Origin: Candidatus Omnitrophota bacterium
GTDB lineage: Bacteria; Omnitrophota; Gorgyraeia; Gygaellales; Profunditerraquicolaceae
Length of the DNA stretch: 18,300 bases
Direction: 5' to 3'
Assembly (NCBI GenBank): GCA_028719265.1
Contig: JAQUKF010000009.1
Location: forward strand, 1 to 18,300
Under the pieces are notes generated by a model. The model ran no database searches. It had not been told where the DNA came from and saw only the letters and a list, made by a program, of their open reading frames with translations. Shown here piece after piece: positions 1-6,474 of this stretch (the stretch's first letter is position 1; the number at the start of each line of letters is the position of its first letter). A program made the position numbers and the translations under genes.

Positions 1-2
1 AC

Positions 3-89
3 CTGCTTCATGAGAATGCCTTAAGCATTGAACGTTACCTGAACCCCTGGACCGAAGGCAAGGAATATCTCTCTGCCGAAAGAGGATGA
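3..89 (+). CDS. 3' end of an unidentified protein, cut by the left edge
   Basis: Frame 3 is open from the window edge to a TGA at 87-89 and gives 28 residues ending in KEYLSAERG. The other two forward frames close within about 25 bases. Its position just upstream of carA could suggest another pyrimidine gene such as pyrB or pyrC, but I do not recognise the C-terminus as either. The fragment is short and polar and contains no motif. A 42-base gap separates it from the carA promoter, so carA does not have to depend on its transcript. It may not be a gene at all. Confidence 0.4.
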   Translation: MLHENALSIERYLNPWTEGKEYLSAERG

Positions 90-130
90 CCTTTGGCTTC
101 TTATTAACCAAAGCCTTCATCAAAAAGGAA

Positions 131-158
131 TTGACAATCCGGATTGTGATGTTAAAAT
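131..158 (+). promoter_or_regulatory. Promoter for carAB
   Basis: A perfect -35 box TTGACA (131-136) is followed after 16 bases by TAAAAT (153-158, five of six matches to the -10 consensus). Transcription would start near 165. That is almost exactly where the hairpin at 167-204 begins, so the RNA would carry this hairpin at its very 5' end. No other promoter of this quality is visible between the upstream gene fragment and carA. Confidence 0.7.
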
Positions 159-166
159 AAATACCT

Positions 167-208
167 AAGGCGTTTAGCAGCCGAGCTATCGGACTAAACG
201 CCTTTTTT
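167..208 (+). terminator. Terminator-shaped hairpin in the carA leader (possible attenuator)
   Basis: AAGGCGTTTAG (167-177) pairs perfectly over 11 bases with CTAAACGCCTT (194-204). Inside the loop a second short stem is possible, CCGA (181-184) with TCGG (189-192). The stem runs into six T residues (203-208). This is the form of an intrinsic terminator. It lies downstream of the best carA promoter and just before the carA ribosome site at 211-217, so it is either a leader attenuator or the terminator of the upstream gene that also lets carA read through. I see no convincing PyrR-binding consensus. Confidence 0.7.
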
Positions 209-222
209 GCGAGGAAGATAAA

Positions 223-1326
223 ATGCGGGCATTTCTTATGTTAGAGGATGGGACGGTATTCAAAGGCAGATCGTTCGGCTCAACAGGCGAGCGATACGGA
301 GAGGTAGTTTTTAATACCAGCATGTGTGGATACCAGGAGATAATCACCGATCCCTCTTATAAGGGGCAGATCGTGGTGATGACCTATCCTTTGATGGGTA
401 ACTATGGGATCAATAAAGAGGATGCCGAGAGCCGTTCTCCTTTCCTGGAAGGTTTCGCGGTGAAGGAATACAGCAAAATAGCCAGCAATTGGCAAAAAGA
501 GCAGTCTCTCGGGGATTACTTGAAAGAAAACAAGATCCTGGGCATCGAAGGTATCGATACCCGTAAGCTTACCCTGCATATAAGGGAGAAGGGAGCGATG
601 AAAGCCGTGCTCTCCACGCAGGATCTTGATGAGCAGAGCCTGCTTAAAAAAGCCAGGGGCAGCCGCGGCCTGGTGGGCGTTGATCTGGTTAAAGAAGTCA
701 GCGTTCTCAAGAAATATAATTATTCCCAGTCCAAGGAGGCCAAGTATAAGGTTGTGGTCCTGGATTGTGGAGTAAAATACAATATATTGAGGGAACTGGA
801 GCGTAATAATTGCAGTGTGACAGTTTTGCCGGCGCAGGCCGGTTATGAAGAGATACTCCAGAGCCGGCCGGACGGCCTGCTGCTTTCCAACGGGCCGGGA
901 GACCCTGCCGCCGTAGATTATGTGGTAAAGACCGTAGCCAGGCTTATCGGCAAGATCCCAATTTTCGGGATCTGCCTCGGGCATCAGATGATCGGCCTTG
1001 CTCTGGGAGGCAAGACCTATAAGCTCAAGTTCGGCCACCACGGGGCAAACCATCCGGTTAAGGACCTGCGTACCGGCAAGGTTTACATAACCAGCCAGAA
1101 CCACGGTTTTTGCGTAGACCTGAAATCGCTGAACAAGAAAGATATTGAACCTACGCATATAAATTTGAATGACGGTACGCTGGAAGGGCTGCGCCACAAG
1201 AAGTTCCCGTTATTCTGCGTGCAGTTCCATCCCGAGGCTTCGCCGGGTCCGCGTGAATCCGGGTACCTGTTCGCCGAGTTCGTGAAGATGATGCAAAGAT
1301 CTAAGACAAGAAAACGGAAATTATAA
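223..1326 (+). CDS. carA: Carbamoyl-phosphate synthase small (glutaminase) subunit
   Basis: The 367-residue protein hydrolyses glutamine and passes ammonia to the large subunit in the first step of pyrimidine and arginine synthesis (cytoplasm). The N-terminal CPSase small-chain domain covers about residues 1-140 and the class I glutamine amidotransferase domain about 175-355. The nucleophile elbow GICLGHQ puts the catalytic cysteine at 251. His336 and Glu338 in FHPEASPGP complete the triad, and GHHGANHPV lies at 271-279. Length is normal for CarA. The ATG at 223 has a GAGG site 8 bases upstream. The C-terminus ends in a short basic tail. The stop codon lies 1 base before the carB start, so the two are probably translationally coupled. 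Expression is likely controlled by the promoter-hairpin leader at 131-208. Confidence 0.97.
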   Translation: MRAFLMLEDGTVFKGRSFGSTGERYGEVVFNTSMCGYQEIITDPSYKGQIVVMTYPLMGNYGINKEDAESRSPFLEGFAVKEYSKIASNWQKEQSLGDYLKENKILGIEGIDTRKLTLHIREKGAMKAVLSTQDLDEQSLLKKARGSRGLVGVDLVKEVSVLKKYNYSQSKEAKYKVVVLDCGVKYNILRELERNNCSVTVLPAQAGYEEILQSRPDGLLLSNGPGDPAAVDYVVKTVARLIGKIPIFGICLGHQMIGLALGGKTYKLKFGHHGANHPVKDLRTGKVYITSQNHGFCVDLKSLNKKDIEPTHINLNDGTLEGLRHKKFPLFCVQFHPEASPGPRESGYLFAEFVKMMQRSKTRKRKL

Positions 1327-1327
1327 A

Positions 1328-2989
1328 ATGCCCAAGAGAAGAGATATCAAGAAGATCCTGATCATCGGTTCCGGTCCGATCGTCATCGGCCAGGCCTGCG
1401 AATTTGATTATTCCGGAACGCAGGCCTGCAAGGTTTTAAAACAGGAGGGTTTCAAGATCGTACTGGTGAATTCAAACCCGGCGACGATCATGACGGATCC
1501 CGAAGTAGCCGATAAGACGTATATCGAGCCGATTACCGCCGAAGCGGTAGGAAAGATCATTGCCAGGGAGAGGCCGGATGCGCTTTTGCCGACTCTTGGA
1601 GGACAGACCGCCTTGAATACGGCCGTGGCGCTGGCAGAAAAAGGGGTCTTGAAGAAATATGGCGTTGAGACCATCGGCGCCAATATAAAGGCGATCAAAA
1701 AAGGAGAGGACCGCCAGTTGTTCAAGGCGGCGATGGAAAGGATAGGCCTGGATTTGCCGAAAAGCGGCCGGGCATACAACCTGGATGAGGCCCTGGGAGT
1801 AGCCAGGAGAATAGGCTTTCCCCTGATTATCCGGCCCAGTTTTACCCTGGGAGGGGTAGGCGGTTCTACCGCTTACAATATCGAGGAATTCAAGGTCCTG
1901 GCCAAGCGCGGACTGGAATCGAGCATGATCAGCGAGATTTTGATCGAAGAATCCATTACCGGTTGGAAGGAGTTCGAGCTGGAGGTTATGCGTGATTTAA
2001 AGGATAATGTCGTGGTTATCTGCACCATAGAGAATTTCGACCCAATGGGCGTGCATACCGGCGACAGCATTACGGTGGCCCCTATCCAGACATTGACCGA
2101 CAAGCAGTATCAGAAAATGCGCGATGCCGCGATCGCCTGCATAAGGGAGATCGGGGTTGAGACAGGCGGCTCGAATATACAGTTCGCGGTACATCCGGAA
2201 ACCGGAAGGATGGTAGTTATCGAGATGAACCCCAGGGTTTCGCGCAGCTCGGCTTTATCGTCTAAAGCGACGGGTTTCCCGATCGCCAAGATCGCCGCCA
2301 AGCTTGCCGTAGGCTACACTCTGGATGAGATCCCCAATGATATCACGCGCCTGACCCCGGCTTGTTTTGAGCCGGCCATAGATTATTGCGTGGTGAAGAT
2401 ACCCCGCTTTACTTTCGAGAAATTCGCTTTGGCTGAAAACTCCCTGGGGATCTCAATGAAGTCGGTGGGGGAGGCGATGGCTATCGGGCGTACATTCAAG
2501 GAGGCGCTGCAAAAAGGCCTGCGTTCGCTGGAGATAAAGAAGTTCGGCCTGGAAAGCATGCTTTTTGACAAGCTGGACGATATCAGGCCAGAGAACGGGC
2601 TGCTTGACAAGATCCGCCTGAAACTCAGACAGCCCAACGCGGAAAGGATCTTTTATATCGCAGATGCCTTCCGCGCCGGATTGGGCATCGAAGAGATATA
2701 TGGATTGACCAGGATAGACCGCTGGTTCCTGCATAATATAGAAGAGATTGTCGGTTGCGAAAAAGAGTTACTGGCGAATAAATCCAGTCTTGGCAAAGAG
2801 ATGCTTTTGAAAGCTAAGGAGTATGGTTTTAGCGACAGGCAGCTGGCCGTTATACTGTCTTCAAGCGAAGCCGAGATTTATGCCTTAAGGAAATCCATGG
2901 GCATCCTGCCGGATTTCAAACTGGTGGATACCTGCGCTGCGGAGTTCATGGCGCATACCCCCTATTTTTATTCCACTTACGAGAAATAA
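1328..2989 (+). CDS. carB: Carbamoyl-phosphate synthase large subunit, N-terminal half only
   Basis: The 553 residues match the first half of CarB: the carboxyphosphate ATP-grasp domain (about 1-400) and the oligomerisation domain (about 400-553). Visible motifs are IGSGPIVIGQ (13-22), the glycine-rich ATP loop at 164-180, ENFDPMGVHTGDS (235-247) and IEMNPRVSRSS (298-308) with Glu299 and Asn301 as metal and ATP ligands. Full CarB is about 1070 residues. This one stops with TPYFYSTYEK, which is the usual boundary before the carbamate-phosphorylating half. The following 72 bases hold a new promoter and then an unrelated gene, with no remnant of the second half. Split carB genes are known in Aquifex and Methanocaldococcus, so a separate C-terminal gene elsewhere is the likeliest explanation. 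The reading frame looks intact rather than recently broken. Confidence 0.95.
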   Translation: MPKRRDIKKILIIGSGPIVIGQACEFDYSGTQACKVLKQEGFKIVLVNSNPATIMTDPEVADKTYIEPITAEAVGKIIARERPDALLPTLGGQTALNTAVALAEKGVLKKYGVETIGANIKAIKKGEDRQLFKAAMERIGLDLPKSGRAYNLDEALGVARRIGFPLIIRPSFTLGGVGGSTAYNIEEFKVLAKRGLESSMISEILIEESITGWKEFELEVMRDLKDNVVVICTIENFDPMGVHTGDSITVAPIQTLTDKQYQKMRDAAIACIREIGVETGGSNIQFAVHPETGRMVVIEMNPRVSRSSALSSKATGFPIAKIAAKLAVGYTLDEIPNDITRLTPACFEPAIDYCVVKIPRFTFEKFALAENSLGISMKSVGEAMAIGRTFKEALQKGLRSLEIKKFGLESMLFDKLDDIRPENGLLDKIRLKLRQPNAERIFYIADAFRAGLGIEEIYGLTRIDRWFLHNIEEIVGCEKELLANKSSLGKEMLLKAKEYGFSDRQLAVILSSSEAEIYALRKSMGILPDFKLVDTCAAEFMAHTPYFYSTYEK

Positions 2990-3010
2990 CAGGAACAATC
3001 CCCAAATTGC

Positions 3011-3039
3011 TTTACAAAATTAAGCGGCTGTATTATAAT
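3011..3039 (+). promoter_or_regulatory. Promoter for the DUF1846 gene
   Basis: TTTACA (3011-3016, five of six matches) is followed by a 17-base spacer and a perfect TATAAT (3034-3039). Predicted start is near 3046, giving a leader of about 16 bases before the ATG at 3062. This separates the gene from carAB transcriptionally. Confidence 0.75.
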
Positions 3040-3041
3040 AT

Positions 3042-3056
3042 GCCTAATAATTAGGC
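3042..3056. promoter_or_regulatory. 15-bp dyad over the DUF1846 transcription start (operator candidate)
   Basis: GCCTAATAATTAGGC is a perfect inverted repeat of 7-base arms around one central base. It starts 2 bases after the -10 box and covers the predicted start site, a classical repressor position. It also lies just before the start codon at 3062, where no good Shine-Dalgarno sequence is visible, so as RNA it could fold into a small hairpin beside the start. Confidence 0.5.
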
Positions 3057-3061
3057 AGAAA

Positions 3062-4588
3062 ATGATTAAAAATACGGGTTTTGACAACGAGAAGTACCTT
3101 AAAGAACAGACATCCGCCATCCTTGACAGGGTCAAGAAGTTTGATAATAAGCTTTACCTGGAGTTTGGAGGGAAGCTTTGTTTTGATTACCATGCCGCGC
3201 GCGTCCTGCCGGGTTACGACCCAAATGTAAAGATAAGGCTGCTGCAGTGCCTGAAGGATAAGGCAGATATCGTGCTTTCCATATATGCCGGGGATATCGA
3301 AAAAGGAAGGGTACGCGGGGATTTCGGGATTACCTATGATGCGGCCACGCTGAAGTTGATCGATGACCTGAGAAAATGGGGGCTGGATATCCTGGCGGTA
3401 GTGATCACTCGTTTTGCCAACCAGTCTTCAGCGGTGATTTTCAAGAACAGGCTTGAGCGCCGCGGGGTAAAGGTGTATCTGCATTATCCCATAGATGGTT
3501 ACCCCGCGGATATCGATGCTATTGCCAGCGATAAGGGGCTGGGCAGGAATGACTATATCGAAACCAAAAATCCTATCGTTGTAGTTACCGCTCCGGGTCC
3601 CAACAGCGGAAAGCTGGCAACTTGCCTTTCACAGCTTTTCCAGGAGCACAAGCGCGGCATTAACGCCGGGTACGCTAAGTTCGAGACCTTTCCGATATGG
3701 AACCTGCCGCTTAAGCATCCGGTAAACGTAGCTTATGAGGCGGCTACGGCCGATATCCAGGATTTCAACCTGGTTGACCCATTCCATCTGAATAAATACA
3801 ATAAGACCGCAATCAATTATAACCGCGATGTAGAGAGTTTTCCCATATTAAAGCTTATTTTGAGCAAGATATACGCCAAAGACTATAACCTCCCTACCTA
3901 TAATTCGCCTACCGATATGGGGGTCAACCGGGCGGGCTTCGGTATAGTTGATGATAAAGCGGTCCAGGAAGCGGCAAGGCAGGAGCTCATACGCAGGTAT
4001 TTCCGGTATAACAGCGAATATACCCTGGGTATCGAGAAAAAAGAGACCGTGGAGAGGGTTATCCTGCTTATGGAAGAGCTGGGGGTGAAGGTTGGCGACC
4101 GGACGGTTGTTGAATTTGCCAGGAGAGCCGCCGAAGAAGCGGAGAAGCATGGCCGTGGGAATGAAGGCATATGCTGCGGGGCCTCCATTGAGCTAAACGA
4201 CGGCCGGGTAGTCACCGGGAAGAACTCCGCACTCATGCACGCCGCTTCAAGCCTGGTGTTGAATGCCGTAAAGATACTTGCGCATATCCCGGATGAAATA
4301 CTGCTTTTAAGCCCGCACATCATAGGTCAGATCGCCAAGCTGAAAGAGGGGATCCTTGGGCAGGATTCCGAAAGCCTTGACCTGGAAGAATGCCTGATCG
4401 CCCTGGCCATAAGCGCCACCACCAACCATACCGCAGAGCTGGCAATGAATAAACTGGGAGAGCTTAAGGGGTGTGAAGTGCATATGACGCATATCCCCAC
4501 ACCGGGGGATGAAGTAGGATTGAAGCGCCTGGGGGTCAATCTTACTACCGACGGGAAGTTCTCTTCACGCAACCTTTTTATTACCTGA
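3062..4588 (+). CDS. DUF1846 (UPF0371) family protein of unknown function
   Basis: The 508-residue protein resembles the DUF1846 family throughout, including the N-terminal block with FDYHAARVLPGYDPNVK (41-57), and its length fits members of about 500 residues. A segment PGPNSGK (178-184) after a hydrophobic strand looks like a phosphate-binding loop, and the region around it resembles a nucleotide-binding fold. Structures of family members have been solved but I know of no established reaction. No signal peptide or membrane segment is seen, so it is probably cytoplasmic. The gene has its own strong promoter with a dyad over the start point (3042-3056), which suggests regulation independent of carAB. 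The start at 3062 has only a weak ribosome site. The family name is a recognition by eye. I assign no function. Confidence 0.85.
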   Translation: MIKNTGFDNEKYLKEQTSAILDRVKKFDNKLYLEFGGKLCFDYHAARVLPGYDPNVKIRLLQCLKDKADIVLSIYAGDIEKGRVRGDFGITYDAATLKLIDDLRKWGLDILAVVITRFANQSSAVIFKNRLERRGVKVYLHYPIDGYPADIDAIASDKGLGRNDYIETKNPIVVVTAPGPNSGKLATCLSQLFQEHKRGINAGYAKFETFPIWNLPLKHPVNVAYEAATADIQDFNLVDPFHLNKYNKTAINYNRDVESFPILKLILSKIYAKDYNLPTYNSPTDMGVNRAGFGIVDDKAVQEAARQELIRRYFRYNSEYTLGIEKKETVERVILLMEELGVKVGDRTVVEFARRAAEEAEKHGRGNEGICCGASIELNDGRVVTGKNSALMHAASSLVLNAVKILAHIPDEILLLSPHIIGQIAKLKEGILGQDSESLDLEECLIALAISATTNHTAELAMNKLGELKGCEVHMTHIPTPGDEVGLKRLGVNLTTDGKFSSRNLFIT

Positions 4589-4612
4589 TTCCCTCTTTTC
4601 CCTAAAACCCTA

Positions 4613-4641
4613 TTGCTATTTTATCCCATCTATATTATATT
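4613..4641 (+). promoter_or_regulatory. Candidate promoter for the beta-CASP gene
   Basis: TTGCTA (4613-4618), a 17-base spacer and TATATT (4636-4641) lie in the 96-base gap after the DUF1846 stop. A second TATATT overlaps at 4631-4636. The region is AT-rich, so a chance match is possible. Confidence 0.45.
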
Positions 4642-4684
4642 AATCTGAATGGATAGTTAACGCAACAGGAGTTGTTCCCGGACC

Positions 4685-6100
4685 ATGTCAGTCAAAATAA
4701 AATTTCTCGGAGGCGCAAAGACCGTTACCGGTTCAAGCCATCTTGTCACGGCAGGCAATACGGAGATATTGCTCGACGGCGGGCTGTTCCAGGGGCGCCG
4801 GCAGGCCTTTTACGAGATCAATACCGCCTTTCATTATAATCCGCGCACGATCAAGGCGATGGTATTGTCGCATGCCCACATTGATCACTGCGGTAACATC
4901 CCCAACCTGATCAAGCGGGGCCTGCGCTGCAAGATATACACTACCTCGGCCACTAAGGACCTGGCCGCGCTCATGCTTGTCGATTCCGGAAAGATACAGG
5001 AAGAGGACGTGCGTTATGTCAACAAGATAAACCGGCGTATGGGTCTTCCTTTGCGCAAGGCTTTGTATACCGCCAAGGAGGCATCCAAGGCCATCAGGAT
5101 ATTCCGGTCAATTTCTTATAAGCAGAAATTTTGTATAGCTAAAGATATCTGCGCCACCATACTCGACGCCGGGCATATACTTGGCTCGGGTATCATTGTC
5201 CTGGATATAAAAGACGGCCAGCGTTCTTTACGAGTTGGTTATGCGGTTGATTTGGGCAGGAAGAACCTGCCCCTTTTGAACGACCCGGTGGTCCCGGAAG
5301 GCCTGGATTACCTGGTTATGGAATCCACATACGGCGCCCGCCTGCACCGGCCTATCGATGAAGCGCAGTCCAAGCTAAGGGAGGCGATCTGCCGCGCGGT
5401 AAAGCGAGGGGGCAAGGTAATCATCCCCTCATTCACCCTCGAACGCACACAGGAGGTTATCTATTTCCTGAACGAGCTGCTCAAGGAAAAACTTATCCCC
5501 TCGGTCCCTATTTACGTGGACAGCCCGCTGGCTACGAATATAACCGACCTGTTCAATTATCACCTGGATTTTCTTAATGATAAGACCCGCAAGGCCTTCG
5601 GCAAGGGAGATAACCCTTTTGAGCTGCTGAACCTGCGTTTTATACGCGAGCAGAAGGAGTCCAAGGCCTTAAATACCGATAAACGGCCGATGATTATTAT
5701 CGCCGGAAGCGGGATGTGCGAATCCGGCAGGGTACTGCATCACCTGCAGAATAACATTGAAGACTCTCGCAATATGATCCTGGTTGTCGGCTATATGGCT
5801 CAGGATACCCTGGGCAGGAGGATAGTAGAGAAAAATCCTTTTGTCAGGATATTCGGAGTGGAGTATGAGCTTAACGCCGAGGTGGTGGTGATAAACTCCT
5901 TTTCCGGCCACGCCGACCAGAGAGAGCTGCTGGAATTTGTTTCCGGATGCACGGTTTCTTCGCCGGCCGGCGGCCCGCTAAAGCGCATCTTCCTGGTGCA
6001 CGGAGAACTGGAGCAGTCAGAGGCCCTCGCCGGTCTCTTGAGCCAAAAAGGGCTCCAGGTACATATCCCGGATAAGGATGAAGAAATCTTGCTTAATTGA
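4685..6100 (+). CDS. Beta-CASP / metallo-beta-lactamase-fold RNA hydrolase
   Basis: The 471-residue protein has the order typical of CPSF73-like beta-CASP nucleases: metallo-beta-lactamase half, inserted beta-CASP cap, then the final MBL segment. Zinc-binding motifs are SHAHIDH (62-68; His63, His65, Asp67, His68), DAGHILGS (161-168, His164), Asp189 in AVDLGR and the late FSGHAD (406-411, His409). Cap and motif-B features are ESTYG (213-217), IPSFTLERTQEV (247-258) and GSGMCESGR (341-349), followed by VHGE (438-441). All expected metal ligands are present, so it should be active. The segment before Asp189 reads GYAV where many homologues have FSG. Related proteins act as endo- or exonucleases in RNA maturation and decay, but the substrate here is unknown. 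The GGAG site lies about 13 bases from the ATG, a long spacing. Confidence 0.93.
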   Translation: MSVKIKFLGGAKTVTGSSHLVTAGNTEILLDGGLFQGRRQAFYEINTAFHYNPRTIKAMVLSHAHIDHCGNIPNLIKRGLRCKIYTTSATKDLAALMLVDSGKIQEEDVRYVNKINRRMGLPLRKALYTAKEASKAIRIFRSISYKQKFCIAKDICATILDAGHILGSGIIVLDIKDGQRSLRVGYAVDLGRKNLPLLNDPVVPEGLDYLVMESTYGARLHRPIDEAQSKLREAICRAVKRGGKVIIPSFTLERTQEVIYFLNELLKEKLIPSVPIYVDSPLATNITDLFNYHLDFLNDKTRKAFGKGDNPFELLNLRFIREQKESKALNTDKRPMIIIAGSGMCESGRVLHHLQNNIEDSRNMILVVGYMAQDTLGRRIVEKNPFVRIFGVEYELNAEVVVINSFSGHADQRELLEFVSGCTVSSPAGGPLKRIFLVHGELEQSEALAGLLSQKGLQVHIPDKDEEILLN

Positions 6101-6117
6101 TAAAATTGTGGTACAGT
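6089..6117 (+). promoter_or_regulatory. Candidate promoter for bL27 leader
   Basis: TTGCTT (6089-6094), a 17-base spacer and TACAGT (6112-6117) with an extended TGG just before the -10 hexamer. The -35 box overlaps the last codons of the beta-CASP gene. The predicted start near 6123 would give a leader of about 98 bases that contains the hairpin at 6163-6196. Confidence 0.4.
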
Positions 6118-6162
6118 AATTTTCCAATTCATACGGATAAATTCGCAGACAACCCCGGGGCC

Positions 6163-6196
6163 GGCAACCTGTCCGGTTATCGCTCCGCAGGTTGCC
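6163..6196 (+). promoter_or_regulatory. Hairpin in the bL27 mRNA leader
   Basis: GGCAACCTG (6163-6171) pairs perfectly over 9 bases with CAGGTTGCC (6188-6196). CGG (6174-6176) and CCG (6185-6187) could add three more pairs inside the loop. It lies 10 bases before the Shine-Dalgarno site. No T run follows, so it is not an intrinsic terminator. A role in translational control of the ribosomal protein gene is plausible. Confidence 0.55.
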
Positions 6197-6205
6197 TGCT
6201 CATTT

Positions 6206-6212
6206 AAGGAGG
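6206..6212 (+). promoter_or_regulatory. Strong Shine-Dalgarno site that fixes the bL27 start
   Basis: AAGGAGG lies 9 bases before the ATG at 6222. It argues against an upstream in-frame TTG at 6192, which would fall inside the hairpin and add ten residues with no family support. Confidence 0.85.
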
Positions 6213-6221
6213 AAAATCAAA

Positions 6222-6473
6222 ATGACAGGTGGTTTTTCGACTCCCAAGAAGGATAAGGCGGTTAAAGCAAGCGGAGGCAAGCTGGTGAAGGCCGGAGAGA
6301 TACTCGTGCGCGGCATCGATACTTACAAGGCGGGGATAGGGGTGAAGGGTTTAGGCACCTTATTCGCGCTTAAGGCGGGGAAGGTATATTTTACCCGCAA
6401 GAAAACCAGCCATGGCCGCCTGCGCACCTTTGTCAATGTGGCGCCTTTGGCGAAGAAGGAAGCCAAGAAGTAA
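6222..6473 (+). CDS. rpmA: Divergent 50S ribosomal protein bL27
   Basis: From the ATG at 6222 the protein has 83 residues. The central block GGKLVKAGEILVRG aligns with the bL27 core (GGQFVxAGNILVRQ), and GTLFALKAGKVYFTRKK matches the DxTLFALxDGxVxFxRK segment. The C-terminus is lysine-rich. bL27 lines the peptidyl-transferase centre, and its N-terminus normally begins AHKKGxGSxxNGRDS. Here it begins MTGGFSTPKKDKAVKAS, lacking that block, and the usual FHPG motif is also replaced. rpmA normally follows rplU (bL21) and precedes obg, but neither is present here. The gene may be this lineage's only bL27 or a diverged second copy. It has a strong ribosome site and a structured leader. Its stop lies 1 base before the next gene. 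Confidence 0.85.
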   Translation: MTGGFSTPKKDKAVKASGGKLVKAGEILVRGIDTYKAGIGVKGLGTLFALKAGKVYFTRKKTSHGRLRTFVNVAPLAKKEAKK

Positions 6474-6474
6474 A

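Noticed and set aside
91..113. Hairpin CTTTGG/CCAAAG after the first partial gene as its terminator
   Set aside because: The stem is only 6 bp with an 11-base loop, and no T run follows.
280..1197. 305-codon open frame on the minus strand opposite carA
   Set aside because: It lies wholly opposite a clear carA, has no family motif and no ribosome site, and is explained by the codon bias of the real gene.
6412..6474. 21-residue N-terminal extension of the M48 protease
   Set aside because: It overlaps bL27 in another frame and is Arg-rich. The ATG at 6475 directly after the bL27 stop is the better start.
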